From NCBI GenBank assembly GCA_963782465.1, contig CAWAJR010000006.1, forward strand, positions 310,001-374,000: a stretch of 64,000 bases of DNA, in the 5' to 3' direction. This DNA is from JAODBJ01 sp963782465 (GTDB taxonomy: Bacteria; Actinomycetota; Acidimicrobiia; IMCC26256; PALSA-610). Of this stretch, positions 46,520-55,439 are shown one piece after another (position 1 is the first letter of the stretch; every line of letters starts with the position of its first letter). Made by a program: the position numbers and the translations under genes. The notes beneath the pieces are model-generated. The model was not told the origin of the DNA, searched no databases, and was given only the letters and a program-made list of their open reading frames with translations.

Positions 46520-48442
46520 TCAGCCGTCGTGGCAGTGGCCCGCCGACGGTTGCACGTCGAGCGCGGGGTTCCGGTCGAAGAACCCGAACGGTGACAGCAG
46601 GAAGCCCGTGTAGTCGACCGGCATCACCGGCCAGTCTTCGGGTCGCACGAAGTGCGTGATGCCGAACGAGTACCAGCAGACGATGTCGGTACCTTCGAGC
46701 GAACGGTCGGCCGCGGTCCAGCGCGGGAGACCATCACCACCGTCATGCTGGTTCGGGTACTCGCCGCCGGCGCGTCGCTCGTCACGCTGGTAGGGCGTCA
46801 CCCAGAGGTTGTGGCGCGCGAACCCCGCCCGTTGCCCGACGTTCGATTCGGGCCTCGCCAGCATCGTCGGCGTCGACATCGTCGGTACGAGCTGGTACGA
46901 CACCGGGAGACCGAGACCGTTCGTCGCGTCGGGGTTGACGATCTTCCACCTGCGGCTCGTCGCGGCATTCGTTTCGCGCTTGGCTTCCTGCTCGCTGCGC
47001 AACTTGGTCGACTTCTGCCGGAACGCGTTGGCCCACGGGTTCTCGCCGGCCGGCAACGGCTCGGCCTCGATCTCGTACACCTCGTTGCGCGTCCCGTCGA
47101 CGTCGAAATCGAGGCGCGCGCAGAACAGGTGCTGATGATGCGGCGCAGCGACACCGGGAGCGACGACGTTCGCGAACGCCGGTTGGCTGCCGGGTTCGAT
47201 CGCCATCGGCGACACGATCCCGGTGAGCTTCACCTCGAGCTGGATGTTGCCGTCGAGGTAGAAGTACCAGAAAAAGCCGTACTCGTAGTTGCCGACCGTC
47301 GAGATGAAACTCACGACCAGGCGACGGCTGCGCCGCACCTCCGAGGTGCCACCCCAGAGATCGACATGTTTCCAGAGGATCCCGTAGTCCTCCTCGTGCA
47401 TGCAGATGGCGTTGTTGATCACCCACGGCTCGCCCTGCTCGGTGGCGAGGGTCGCGTCGAAGTAGTGGATCTCGCCGAGGCAGTCGCAGCCGAGCGTGAG
47501 CGGTTGCGTCATCCGCCCGAGGCCCCACTCACCCGCGTCGAACGCGTTCTTCCAGCCGTGCACTTCCATCGGGTCGCCGTAGGGCACGACCATCTCGCTG
47601 ATCGACGCGCGGTGCAGGATGGCCCGGCGCCGTCCGTTGTCGTCGTACGCGACCTGGTGGAGCACCAACCCTTCGTACGGGTCGAAGGTGATGCGGAACG
47701 ACCACTTCTGCCATTGCACGAGGTTGCCGTCGACGGTGAAGCTCGGGCCTTCGGGCTGGGTGATCTCCAGCGGCTTCAAGTCGGTGCGCATCGCCGGTTG
47801 ATCGGCGGCGAAGTAGCTGCCCGACTGCTGCGGCATCGAGACGACGCCGTGGTCGATGACCTCGATCACTTCGTTGCGCCCGAGATCGAAATGCACGATG
47901 ACACCTTCGATGGGGCGCGCGTAGCCGTTGTCGGTCTTGTCGGTGCGCAGGAAGGAGATGCAGCGCGAGATCCGGCGGCCCTCCTCGCAGTCGTAGCCGA
48001 ACGTCCCGGCCGGCCAGGGGTCGATCTGCACATTGTCGAGATCGGTGATCCCCCGCCGGGCGAGCGCGGCGATGTAGTCGGGATGCGCCTTGGTCGTGAA
48101 GACCGCGTTCATCGCCTCGGTCATCAGCAGCGCGGACCGCATGCCCTCGACGACCCGGAACTCCCGGACGGTGCCCGCGGTGACCGAGACGATCGCTTCG
48201 TGCAGGTCGAGCGACGGCCCGGGCACGATCAGCGCCCGTACCTCCCGTTCGATCGGGTCGCCGGGCACCCAGGACGCGACCGCCTCTTTTTCCGGCTCGT
48301 GCAGGACGACGTGCGCGAAGAGCGCGCCGTCGTCGACCTTGCCTTCGGCCCGGAGGATCTCGACCGCGCGGCGAATTTCGTCGCCCGTGAGCATCGAAAG
48401 GGGGTGTGCGACCGCCGGCGCCCGGTTCGCGGTATCTGTCAT
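46520..48442 (-). CDS. Copper amine oxidase (primary-amine oxidase)
   Basis: The 640-aa enzyme has the topaquinone precursor Tyr in TVGNYEYG (about residue 385), the copper ligands HQH in APHHQHLFCARLDFDVDG and the C-terminal ITHFVRPEDWPVMPVDYTGF. It oxidises primary amines to aldehyde, ammonia and hydrogen peroxide. No signal peptide is seen. ATG 48442 has GAGGAGCGACG upstream. It is probably monocistronic. Confidence 0.95.
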   Translation of the reverse strand: MTDTANRAPAVAHPLSMLTGDEIRRAVEILRAEGKVDDGALFAHVVLHEPEKEAVASWVPGDPIEREVRALIVPGPSLDLHEAIVSVTAGTVREFRVVEGMRSALLMTEAMNAVFTTKAHPDYIAALARRGITDLDNVQIDPWPAGTFGYDCEEGRRISRCISFLRTDKTDNGYARPIEGVIVHFDLGRNEVIEVIDHGVVSMPQQSGSYFAADQPAMRTDLKPLEITQPEGPSFTVDGNLVQWQKWSFRITFDPYEGLVLHQVAYDDNGRRRAILHRASISEMVVPYGDPMEVHGWKNAFDAGEWGLGRMTQPLTLGCDCLGEIHYFDATLATEQGEPWVINNAICMHEEDYGILWKHVDLWGGTSEVRRSRRLVVSFISTVGNYEYGFFWYFYLDGNIQLEVKLTGIVSPMAIEPGSQPAFANVVAPGVAAPHHQHLFCARLDFDVDGTRNEVYEIEAEPLPAGENPWANAFRQKSTKLRSEQEAKRETNAATSRRWKIVNPDATNGLGLPVSYQLVPTMSTPTMLARPESNVGQRAGFARHNLWVTPYQRDERRAGGEYPNQHDGGDGLPRWTAADRSLEGTDIVCWYSFGITHFVRPEDWPVMPVDYTGFLLSPFGFFDRNPALDVQPSAGHCHDG

Positions 48443-48541
48443 CGTCGCTCCTCGTTACGGACGGTGACGGTAGTCGCGGGGCTGCGCATCAAGTCGGGCG
48501 GGCGATGCGCCGAATACCACGGAGCGCGGTAGTTTCACCAG

Positions 48542-49351
48542 GTGCCTCTCGCCGGCCTTCCTGGGCCGGAGTCATTCGTGCGGCGCCACGGGCTGATCGG
48601 TGATCACGTGGTCAAGACGAACGAGGCACCGGCCCGAGCGGCCGACGACACGGCGGTGGCCCCCGCCGGGGTTCCTGTCGCTCACGACGCGCCGCCCCGG
48701 ATCAGGCATACGGCCATCCTGCGCACCATCGCCCGGAACTCGCTGCCGCACCTCATCGAAGCCACGATCGTGCCCGCGGTCCTCTTCTACGCCTGCCTGC
48801 TCACCTGGGGACTGATGGTCGCGTTCATCGCCGCCGCGACCTGGTCGTACGGGGCGATCATCTGGCGGATCGTCACCCACCGGCCGATCTCGTCGATCCT
48901 CTTCCTCGCGACCGGCGCCCTCACCCTGCGCACGATCATCGCGATCGCGAGCGGGAGCGCGTTCATCTACTTCCTGCAGCCGGTGATGGGCACGATCGTG
49001 ATGGCCGGTGTCTTCCTCGGTTCGCTGCTCTTCGGCCAGCCGCTCGTCGGGCGCCTCGCCCGCGACTTCTGGCCGCTGTCGCCCGAAGTCGCCGCGCACC
49101 CGGCCGTGCTCCGGTTGTTCCGGAGCCTCACGATCCTGTGGGCGTGCGTGAACCTCGCGCTCGCGGGGGTCACGTTCGTCTTGCTGCTGACGTTGCCGGT
49201 GGAAGGGTTCGTGCCCGCGAAGACGCTCTCGGGCTACATCATCACCGGCACGGGTGTGCTCGTCACCGTGTCGTGGTCGATCACCACCGCGCGGCGCAAC
49301 GGCCTCGAATGGGCCGCGACCATGCTGGTGCCCGAACGCGCCTTCAGCTGA
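48542..49351 (+). CDS. VC0807-like integral membrane protein
   Basis: The 269-aa protein has a polar N-terminus (about 55 residues) and five to six membrane segments, with the motif FIYFLQPVMGTIVMAGVFLG followed by QPLVGRLARDFWPL, seen in VC0807/DUF3159-like proteins of unknown function. GTG 48542 has TAGTTT 6 bases upstream (48530-48535), a leaderless arrangement. Confidence 0.8.
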   Translation: MPLAGLPGPESFVRRHGLIGDHVVKTNEAPARAADDTAVAPAGVPVAHDAPPRIRHTAILRTIARNSLPHLIEATIVPAVLFYACLLTWGLMVAFIAAATWSYGAIIWRIVTHRPISSILFLATGALTLRTIIAIASGSAFIYFLQPVMGTIVMAGVFLGSLLFGQPLVGRLARDFWPLSPEVAAHPAVLRLFRSLTILWACVNLALAGVTFVLLLTLPVEGFVPAKTLSGYIITGTGVLVTVSWSITTARRNGLEWAATMLVPERAFS

Positions 49352-49370
49352 TCGGCGGGCCGCGGCTCGC

Positions 49371-50087
49371 TCAGGCAGTGCTGACCGCTTGGAACGCTTC
49401 GGCGAAACGGCCCGTCGGCAAGCCCGCCGCTTGCGCGTTCATGCCCGCCCAGTTGCGGATCATCTCGGGGATCGCTTCGGGCTTGGGCATCTGCGTGCGG
49501 TGGCACAGCAACGCCTCGATCTTTCGATCGATCGTGTCGGTGATGTCGACGTGGCGGTTCGCTTCGCCGCCGCTCATCATCCAGACCTCGCGCACCGTAT
49601 GCGGCTCGTACCCCTCGTCGAGCAGTTCGGTGTGCGCGTAACCGTTGCGTGCGTCGGGATAGACCGCGCACAGCGTCGCTTCGCCCGCCGCGAGATGGTC
49701 GGGATGGCTTGCGTAGATGCGTTGGTAGTTGCGGTCCGGTGATTGCGACACGACGCGGTCGGGCTTGAACCGGCGAATGACGCGCGTGATGTCGCGACGC
49801 AACTCGAGCGACGCGACGAGCGCGCCGTCGGGGTAGCCGAGCCAGGTGAGATCGGTCACGCCGACGGTCTTCGCCGCGGCGGCCTGCTCGTCGTGGCGCA
49901 AGGCCGCCATCTCGGCGCGCGGGATCCCGGTGTCGTAGCCCCCCGCATCGCCGTCGGTGACGATGCAGTACGCGACTTCGATCCCCTGCGCGGTCCAGGT
50001 CGCGACCGACCCGGCCGCGCCGAAGTCGACGTCGTCGGGATGGGCCGTCACGACGAGAATGCGTGCGATGTCGGGTTCTTCGGCCAT
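49371..50087 (-). CDS. PIG-L (LmbE) family deacetylase
   Basis: The 238-aa zinc deacetylase has TAHPDDVDFGAAGSVATW (about residue 15), typical of the bacillithiol/mycothiol-like PIG-L branch, and ASHPDHLAAGEATL (about residue 125). It probably de-N-acetylates an N-acetylglucosamine conjugate. ATG 50087 has TATGGT 6 bases upstream (complement of 50094-50099). It shares little beyond the zinc motifs with the PIG-L protein at 34.9 kb. Confidence 0.9.
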   Translation of the reverse strand: MAEEPDIARILVVTAHPDDVDFGAAGSVATWTAQGIEVAYCIVTDGDAGGYDTGIPRAEMAALRHDEQAAAAKTVGVTDLTWLGYPDGALVASLELRRDITRVIRRFKPDRVVSQSPDRNYQRIYASHPDHLAAGEATLCAVYPDARNGYAHTELLDEGYEPHTVREVWMMSGGEANRHVDITDTIDRKIEALLCHRTQMPKPEAIPEMIRNWAGMNAQAAGLPTGRFAEAFQAVSTA

Positions 50088-50145
50088 CGTTCGACCATAG
50101 CGCCGGCCGGTCGCGGCTCCCGCGGCGATCCGCGATCATGGGGCA

Positions 50146-50730
50146 ATGACCGATCCCGGTTCGCCCGACGCGGCGCCGTTCGAGGCCCGCGAACTGGTCG
50201 GGTACCTGGCCGACCATGATCGGCGCCGAGTGCTCGCCGCGCTCATGCTCGATGCGACCACGCTCGACGACGTACGCCGCCTGAGCGGTCTCGACACGCG
50301 CGCCGCGTCACGCGCGCTGCAACGGCTCGTCGACGGCGGCCTCGTCGTGCGGAGCAACGACGGCATGCTGTTCCTCCTCGAGGAGGCGTTCTCGATGGCC
50401 GCTCGCGCCGAAGCGGCGCGGGCACCACGCTCCGACGAACATGCCGGTCAACCGCAGGAGGTCGCACGCGTGATGCGCGCGTTCGTGCGCGACGGCCGGC
50501 TCCTCTCGATCCCCACCGCGCACGCGAAACGCCTCGTCGTCCTCGACTGGCTGGCCCAGCGTTTCGAACCGGGCCGGCGCTATTCCGAAGCGCAGGTGAA
50601 CCTGGTCCTCGGGCAGGTCCATCCCGACACCGCCGCGCTGCGGCGCTACCTCGTCGACGACAACTTCCTCACGCGCGACCACGGCATCTACTGGCGCTCC
50701 GGTGGCAGCATCGCCCCCGATGCGGAGTGA
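50146..50730 (+). CDS. DUF2087 protein with HTH domain
   Basis: The 194-aa protein has an N-terminal ArsR-like winged-helix region (VGYLADHDRRRVLAALMLDATTLDD, then LDTRAASRALQRLVDGGLV) and a C-terminal DUF2087 domain with RLLSIPTAHAKRLVVLDWLAQRFEPGRRYSEAQVN and TAALRRYLVDDNFLTR. It is a probable transcription regulator. A GATCAT box lies 6 bases before ATG 50146. Confidence 0.9.
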   Translation: MTDPGSPDAAPFEARELVGYLADHDRRRVLAALMLDATTLDDVRRLSGLDTRAASRALQRLVDGGLVVRSNDGMLFLLEEAFSMAARAEAARAPRSDEHAGQPQEVARVMRAFVRDGRLLSIPTAHAKRLVVLDWLAQRFEPGRRYSEAQVNLVLGQVHPDTAALRRYLVDDNFLTRDHGIYWRSGGSIAPDAE

Positions 50731-50778
50731 GCGGGATTTCCGGCATGATGCGCCGACCGTGACACGAGAGGTGCAGTA

Positions 50779-51579
50779 GTGGCCCTGGTCGAGATCGAAG
50801 TGGTGCGCCCGCACGTGAGCATCGTGCGGTTGAACAAACCCGAACGGTTGAACTCGATGTCGTTCCCGCTCGTCGAAGCGCTCTACCACGCGCTCGACGA
50901 AGTGGCGGCCGACAACAACTGCTGGGTGGTGATCCTCACCGGCGCGGGCCGCGGGTTCTGCTCCGGCCTCGACCTCCACGACCGCGGGGTACCGCCGGGC
51001 ACGCACGACTTGGGGTTCTCGCGCTTGGCGATGCGCTCGATGTCGTACATGAGCGACGTCGTCCCCGCGCTCCGCAACCTTCCGCAGCCCGTGATCGCGG
51101 CGATCAACGGGCCCGCGTACGGCGGTGGCATGTGCCTCACCCTCGGTTGCGACATCCGGTACGCATCGGAATCGGCGGTGTTCTGCTCGGCCGGGATCAT
51201 CAACGGGCTCACGAGTAGCGAGCTCGGCGCGACCTACCTGCTCCCCCGGGCGATCGGCACTGCGAACGCGTCCGAACTCCTGCTCACGGGGAACAAGATC
51301 GACGCGGCCGAGGCGCTGCGGATGGGCTTGGTGTCGAAGGTCGTCCCCGACGGCGAACTGCTCGACCTCGCGTGCGCCACCGCCGATCGCCTCTGCGAGC
51401 TGAGCCCCTTCGGCGTGATGATGACGAAGCAGACGACGTGGGCGAACCTCGAGGTCGGCAGCCTCCACGCCGCGATCGAACTCGAGAACCGCAACCAGTT
51501 GCTCGCCGGCTACACCGGCAACCTCGACGAAGCCATCAGCGCGTTCCGCGACAAACGCCCGCCCGTGTACAAGGAGTAG
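50779..51579 (+). CDS. Enoyl-CoA hydratase/isomerase family protein
   Basis: The 266-aa crotonase-fold enzyme has the oxyanion-hole segments FCSGLDL (about residue 60) and INGPAYGGGMCLTLGCDIR (about residues 105-125), and a Glu in TSSELG at the expected catalytic position. It hydrates or isomerises an enoyl-CoA. GTG 50779 has GAGAGGTG upstream, a conventional leader. Confidence 0.92.
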   Translation: MALVEIEVVRPHVSIVRLNKPERLNSMSFPLVEALYHALDEVAADNNCWVVILTGAGRGFCSGLDLHDRGVPPGTHDLGFSRLAMRSMSYMSDVVPALRNLPQPVIAAINGPAYGGGMCLTLGCDIRYASESAVFCSAGIINGLTSSELGATYLLPRAIGTANASELLLTGNKIDAAEALRMGLVSKVVPDGELLDLACATADRLCELSPFGVMMTKQTTWANLEVGSLHAAIELENRNQLLAGYTGNLDEAISAFRDKRPPVYKE

Positions 51580-51596
51580 CACCGCGCGCAGGCGAA

Positions 51597-52030
51597 TCAG
51601 ATGACGGGGAGCACCGGTTCGAGCTTCGATCGGTAGAGGCACCGCACCATCGCGGTCGCACCGCGGCGGAGGATGCCGATATCGGTGCCAATGTGCAGCA
51701 CGCGTTGCCGGGCAGCGGGCGCGACGGGGAACGGTTCGGCCCCGATCGAGCGGGCGAGATCGTCGAGGTGCACGACCTGTTCCACGAGGCGCGTGTCGAG
51801 GTACGGGCCGAGCGGCATGACGACCGCGCCGCCCGTGCGACCGCTGCGCACGACGCTGCGCGAGGTGGCCCGCGAGGCCGCCGACGAGTTGGTGCTTCGA
51901 GCACCGACGGTTCGTCCCACGCCGCCCGCACTGCGCCGGACGCGGACGCGATCGTCGCGTCGCGCACCACCGTGGCGGCGTCGAGGAACAGTTGCACCGG
52001 GTCACCCGCTGGTTCGGTCACCGACGTCAT
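51597..52030 (-). CDS. MDMPI-like (TIGR03086-type) protein (two frame breaks)
   Basis: ATG 52030 encodes DPVQLFLDAATVVRDATIA, the usual opening of this DinB-fold family. It then breaks near 51900 into a second frame carrying the hallmark HQLVGGLAGHLA and breaks again near 51860 into a third with VVRSGRTGGAVVM, LVEQVVHLDDLARSIG and a stop at 51597. Correcting both joins one protein of about 145 aa. It overlaps the marR stop (ATGA), so it is coupled to that regulator. Confidence 0.8.
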
Positions 52031-52473
52031 CCACGGGCTCCTTCCGGCGGTTGCACGTTGTGTTCGAGCTGGTCGAGCAGGCGCCGCAGCCGAGCAAGGT
52101 CGGGCTCACTGATGCCGCTGCGAAGGCGTTCGTCGAACGCGCGGGCGGCTGCCCGCAGCCGGCGGAACAGCGCCTCGCCTTCATCGGTCAGTTCCACGCG
52201 ATGGACGCGCCGGTTCGCCGGATCGCGCCGTCGGGTCAGCAACCCGTCGCCCTCCATCGCATTGAGGTGATGCGTCAGCGTCGCTTCGCGAACGCCGACG
52301 GCGTCGGCGAGTTGCCGCTGGTTGCCGGTTTTCCCGGCCTTCAAGGAGACGAGGACCAGCCACGTCGGTGCTGATCCGCCCGCCTCGACGAGTGCGCCGT
52401 CGAACGCCTTGCTGACCGCTTTCGCGGCCCGAGCGAGCTGGACACCGATGGGAAGACCGGTCGGGGGCGGCAC
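52027..52473 (-). CDS. MarR-family transcriptional regulator
   Basis: The 148-aa regulator has the winged helix TGNQRQLADAVGVREATLTHHLNAMEGDGLLTRRRD (about residues 50-85) and the wing RRVHRVELTDEGEALF. GTG 52473 has TACTGT 7 bases upstream (complement of 52481-52486) and appears leaderless. Two GATATC-centred palindromes at 52513-52540 lie in the gap to the divergent DDN/SDR operon, its likely target. Confidence 0.92.
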   Translation of the reverse strand: MPPPTGLPIGVQLARAAKAVSKAFDGALVEAGGSAPTWLVLVSLKAGKTGNQRQLADAVGVREATLTHHLNAMEGDGLLTRRRDPANRRVHRVELTDEGEALFRRLRAAARAFDERLRSGISEPDLARLRRLLDQLEHNVQPPEGARG

Positions 52474-52512
52474 CTGAGCGACAGTACCCGCGAGTCCTTC
52501 ATGCTCAAAGCA

Positions 52513-52540
52513 TTTGATATCAAAGTCTTCGATATCTAAG
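52513..52540. promoter_or_regulatory. Paired GATATC palindromes, candidate MarR operators
   Basis: TTTGATATCAAA (52513-52524) is a perfect palindrome. CTTCGATATCTAAG (52527-52540) is symmetric except at one base pair. Their centres are 15 bases apart. They overlap a promoter for the rightward genes, TTTGAT (52513-52518) and TAAGCT (52537-52542) with an 18-base spacer, so binding should block it. Confidence 0.75.
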
Positions 52541-52574
52541 CTTAGGTGCGCCCACCAGGAAGGAGTGCACCGCC

Positions 52575-53000
52575 ATGACGACGAAGCACTATCTGCGGCC
52601 GCCGTGGGCGGCGAGGGCCATCGGGGGCCGCGCCGCCCGCTGGTTCCGCCCGTCGGTCGTCAGCCGGCTCTCGGTGCCGGGAAGAACGACCGGCCACCGG
52701 CGTTCGGTGCCCGTCGCCCTCCTCGAGCACGAGGGTGCGGATTATCTCGTGGCGGCCTACGGCGATACCGAGTGGTCACGAAACCTGCGGGCGGCTGGGA
52801 CGGGTGAGCTCACTCGACGTTCCGGCCCCGAGCCGTTCAGCGCGACCGAGGTTCCCGTCGAGGAACGGCCGCCGCTCATCGAGGCCTACGTCGATCGATT
52901 CGGGAAGCTGCCGAACGTCGCCCGGACCTTCCGCGCGCTCCCCGACCCGGAGGACCATCCGATCTTTCGCGTCACCTTCGCGGCGAGCAGCCGAACGTGA
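52575..53000 (+). CDS. DDN-family deazaflavin (F420)-dependent nitroreductase
   Basis: The 141-aa protein has the split-barrel DDN motif VPGRTTGHRRSVPVALLEHEGADYLVAAYGDTEWSRNLRAAG, the F420-binding pattern of the mycobacterial Ddn family (PF04075). It reduces quinones or nitro compounds with F420H2, possibly as a defence against oxidative stress. ATG 52575 has AGGAAGGAG upstream. It overlaps the SDR gene by 4 bases (GTGA) and is under the candidate MarR operators. Confidence 0.9.
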   Translation: MTTKHYLRPPWAARAIGGRAARWFRPSVVSRLSVPGRTTGHRRSVPVALLEHEGADYLVAAYGDTEWSRNLRAAGTGELTRRSGPEPFSATEVPVEERPPLIEAYVDRFGKLPNVARTFRALPDPEDHPIFRVTFAASSRT

Positions 53001-53755
53001 ACACCCTGGGCGGCCAGGTTGCGCTCGTCACCGGCAGTTCACGCGGGATCGGCGCCGCGATCGCGACGCATCTCGCGGCGCACGGCGCGCGCGTCGTCGT
53101 GCACGGTCGTGACACCGACGCGTTGGAGGCAGTTCGGCGGCGGATCGAAAGGAACGGCGGGAGCGTGATCGCGGCCGTCGCCGACGTCACCCGGTTCGAC
53201 GACGTCGAGGCGATGCGCTCCCACATCGAGCAAGCCTTCGGGCCCGTGCAGGTTCTCGTGGCGAACGCCGGGGGCAGCCCGGTCACACCCGGCCCCGTGG
53301 AGCAGATCAGCGAACAAGACTGGCGCGCGTCGCTCGACGCGAACCTGACTGCGACCTTCTTGACGATCAAGAGCTTCCTCCCCGGGATGAAGGAACGCGG
53401 CAGCGGCGTCATCGTCACAATGTCGTCGGCTGCCGCCCGCCGACCGAACGCCGGATCGCCCGCCGCCTACGCGGCGGCGAAGGCCGGTATCGAACTGCTC
53501 AGCAAAGACGTCGCGGCCCAAGCCGGGCCCCACGGTGTGCGCGTGAACTGCATCGCGCCCGAAACGATCATGACCGAGCGCAATCAGGAGCAGATCCCAG
53601 AACCTGTGCAGGAGCACCTGCGCAACAGCCACCCCATCCGCCGCCTCGGCACTCCCGAAGACGTCGCCGCGACCGCCCTCTTCCTCGCGTCCGACGCTGC
53701 CGCGTGGATCAGCGGGATCGTCGTCGACGTCGCCGGCGGTTCGGTGATGGTGTGA
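52997..53755 (+). CDS. SDR family oxidoreductase
   Basis: The 252-aa classical short-chain dehydrogenase has TGSSRGIGAAIA, NAGGSP, the active Ser and YAAAKAG (Tyr-Lys), and the usual C-terminal FLASDAAAWISGIVVDVAGG. It reduces or oxidises a carbonyl or alcohol with NAD(P). GTG 52997 overlaps the DDN stop, so both are co-translated and under MarR control. A weak hairpin (GAGCCG/CGGCTC, 53754-53770) covers the end. Confidence 0.93.
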   Translation: MNTLGGQVALVTGSSRGIGAAIATHLAAHGARVVVHGRDTDALEAVRRRIERNGGSVIAAVADVTRFDDVEAMRSHIEQAFGPVQVLVANAGGSPVTPGPVEQISEQDWRASLDANLTATFLTIKSFLPGMKERGSGVIVTMSSAAARRPNAGSPAAYAAAKAGIELLSKDVAAQAGPHGVRVNCIAPETIMTERNQEQIPEPVQEHLRNSHPIRRLGTPEDVAATALFLASDAAAWISGIVVDVAGGSVMV

Positions 53756-53829
53756 GCCGGCGCGCGGCTCCAGAAAACACCGTATTCATTGACTGATTTC
53801 AGGAATGGCCGCCGCCCAGGCTGGTATCA

Positions 53830-53845
53830 TCGAACACGTGTTCGG
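53830..53845 (+). promoter_or_regulatory. LexA-type (SOS) box overlapping the HNH gene start
   Basis: TCGAAC-ACGT-GTTCGG matches 11 of 12 fixed positions of the actinobacterial LexA box TCGAAC-N4-GTTCGA. It begins at the last base of a TATCAT -10 box (53825-53830) and contains the GTG start at 53838. Mycobacterial 13E12 genes of this family are known SOS genes, so regulation by LexA is expected. Confidence 0.75.
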
Positions 53846-54963
53846 GTGCCTGGACGACCTCGAAGAAGCGATCGGGAAGCTCACGGCGAGCGAGGCGCCC
53901 ATCGACGTGGTGGGGTTACGGGCACAAATGGACCGGCTCGAGTACGTCTGGCTCCGCGCGGTACGCGACGCGGAAACGTCGGGCGTGTGGCAGGCCGAGG
54001 GGTACGTGTCGTGCGCAGCGTGGTTACGCGACCAGTGCCGGCTCACCCACACCGACGCCGCGTCGACAGTGAAACTCGCACGGACGCTCGACGCGATGCC
54101 CGCGGTCGCGGCCGCGTTCGAAACCGGCACGATCACCCGCCGCCACGCCCAGGTCATCTCGCATGCCCGCACACCCGAACGAGCCCGCGCGTTCGAACCG
54201 CTCGACGAAACGCTCGCCGACGCCGCCACGACCCTGACCGTCGAACAGTTGCACACCGTCGTCCGCCACGCCTGCGACACCATCGACACCGACCGAGGCC
54301 TCTCCCACGACCAACAACAACACCAACAACGCGCCATCTACCTGTCGAGCCTCCTCGACGGGATGCACGCCCTCAACGGCACCCTCGACCCCGAAACCAA
54401 CGAGATCGTCCGCACCTGCCTCGACCACTACATGGACCACGACCACACCGCCGGCGACCCCCGCAGCACCCCCCAACGCCGCTGCGACGCCCTCGCCCAC
54501 ATCTGCCACACCGCCATGGCCGCACACCACAACACCGACCACCGGCGCAACCCACCCCACCTCAACGTCATCGTCGACCTCGAAACCATCGAAACCCGCG
54601 GCGGCACCGACCTCGCCGCCCACATCCGCATCGAAGCCGCCCACGGGCCCCTCTCCCGAGCCACGCTCGAACGGATCGCCTGCGACTGCAAGATCTCACG
54701 CATCATCACCGACGGCGACAGCCAACCCCTCGACGTCGGCCGCGCCCACCGCACCGTCACCGACGCCCAATGGAAAGCCCTCGTCATCCGCGACCACGGC
54801 TGCGTCGAACCCGGCTGCGACCGGCCACCCCGGCTGGTGCCACGCCCACCACAAACGCTGGTGGGAACACCACCACGGCCCCACCAACCTCGACAACCTC
54901 GAACTGCGCTGCGACCACCACCACCGCAACATTCACCAACACCCACCCCCCACCAGGGAGTAG
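53838..54963 (+). CDS. DUF222/HNH endonuclease (13E12 repeat-like) (frameshifted near 54829)
   Basis: The protein is about 375 aa. It has an N-terminal DUF222 domain (helical, residues 1-260, with AAWLRDQCRLTHTDAASTVKLAR) and a C-terminal HNH domain. The frame breaks at the CCCC run 54828-54831. Removing one base gives CDRPPGWCHAHHKRWWEHHHGPTN and RCDHHHRNIHQH, the intact HNH centre, ending at 54963. GTG 53838 is preferred over ATG 53805 because TATCAT lies 7 bases before it and a LexA box overlaps it. It ends 31 bases inside the convergent RadC-like gene. Confidence 0.88.
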
Positions 54964-55322
54964 GTCGGGCCGTCGCCGTAGATGAACCAGTCGAGCACGG
55001 GCAGCCCGACGCGGGCGCCGTGGGCGACGAGGCGCGAGCAACGATTGCGTTCCGCGACGCTCGGTGTGCTCGGCCCGGAGCGAGAGGTCGCGAAGACCAC
55101 CGCGAGCGCATCACCCGCGTAGCAATCGAGCAGGAGCATCGAGCGTTCTTCGACGGCGTCGTCGTCGGGGCAGACACAAAGATCGACGGTCTCGCCGTCG
55201 AGACCGGCGACGAGGGCGATCACGCCGAACGGGCCGACCTGCTCGGCCAGCCGTTCGAACATTGCGGCCGCGTCGGTGACGACGCGAGCGGTACCCGTGT
55301 GTGGGCGCGGTATACGAGACAT
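54933..55322 (-). CDS. RadC/JAB-like domain protein lacking the catalytic motif
   Basis: The 129-aa protein ends with SGPSTPSVAERNRCSRLVAHGARVGLPVLDWFIYGDGPTYSL. This parallels the RadC C-terminal pattern (PSG..PS..D...T..L..A...LGI.VLDH.IIG) but has no His-x-His and no Asp ligand. It is therefore likely a non-catalytic JAB/MPN relative. ATG 55322 is the first start. It is convergent with the SOS-type HNH gene and overlaps its end by 31 bases. Function unknown. Confidence 0.6.
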   Translation of the reverse strand: MSRIPRPHTGTARVVTDAAAMFERLAEQVGPFGVIALVAGLDGETVDLCVCPDDDAVEERSMLLLDCYAGDALAVVFATSRSGPSTPSVAERNRCSRLVAHGARVGLPVLDWFIYGDGPTYSLVGGGCW

Positions 55323-55439
55323 AGCACTTCCCCGGTTGCTGCCGACCTGCTGGGGGAAGCGCGTGTTCGCGCGAGCGCGAGCGAGTGCCCGGAGAGCATC
55401 GCGCGAGGGTGAGACACCAACGCGCGCTCGGCACGCCGC

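Noticed and set aside
53805..53837. ATG 53805 as the start of the HNH gene
   Set aside because: The -10 box and LexA box both point to GTG 53838, and a start at 53805 would place the operator inside the coding region.
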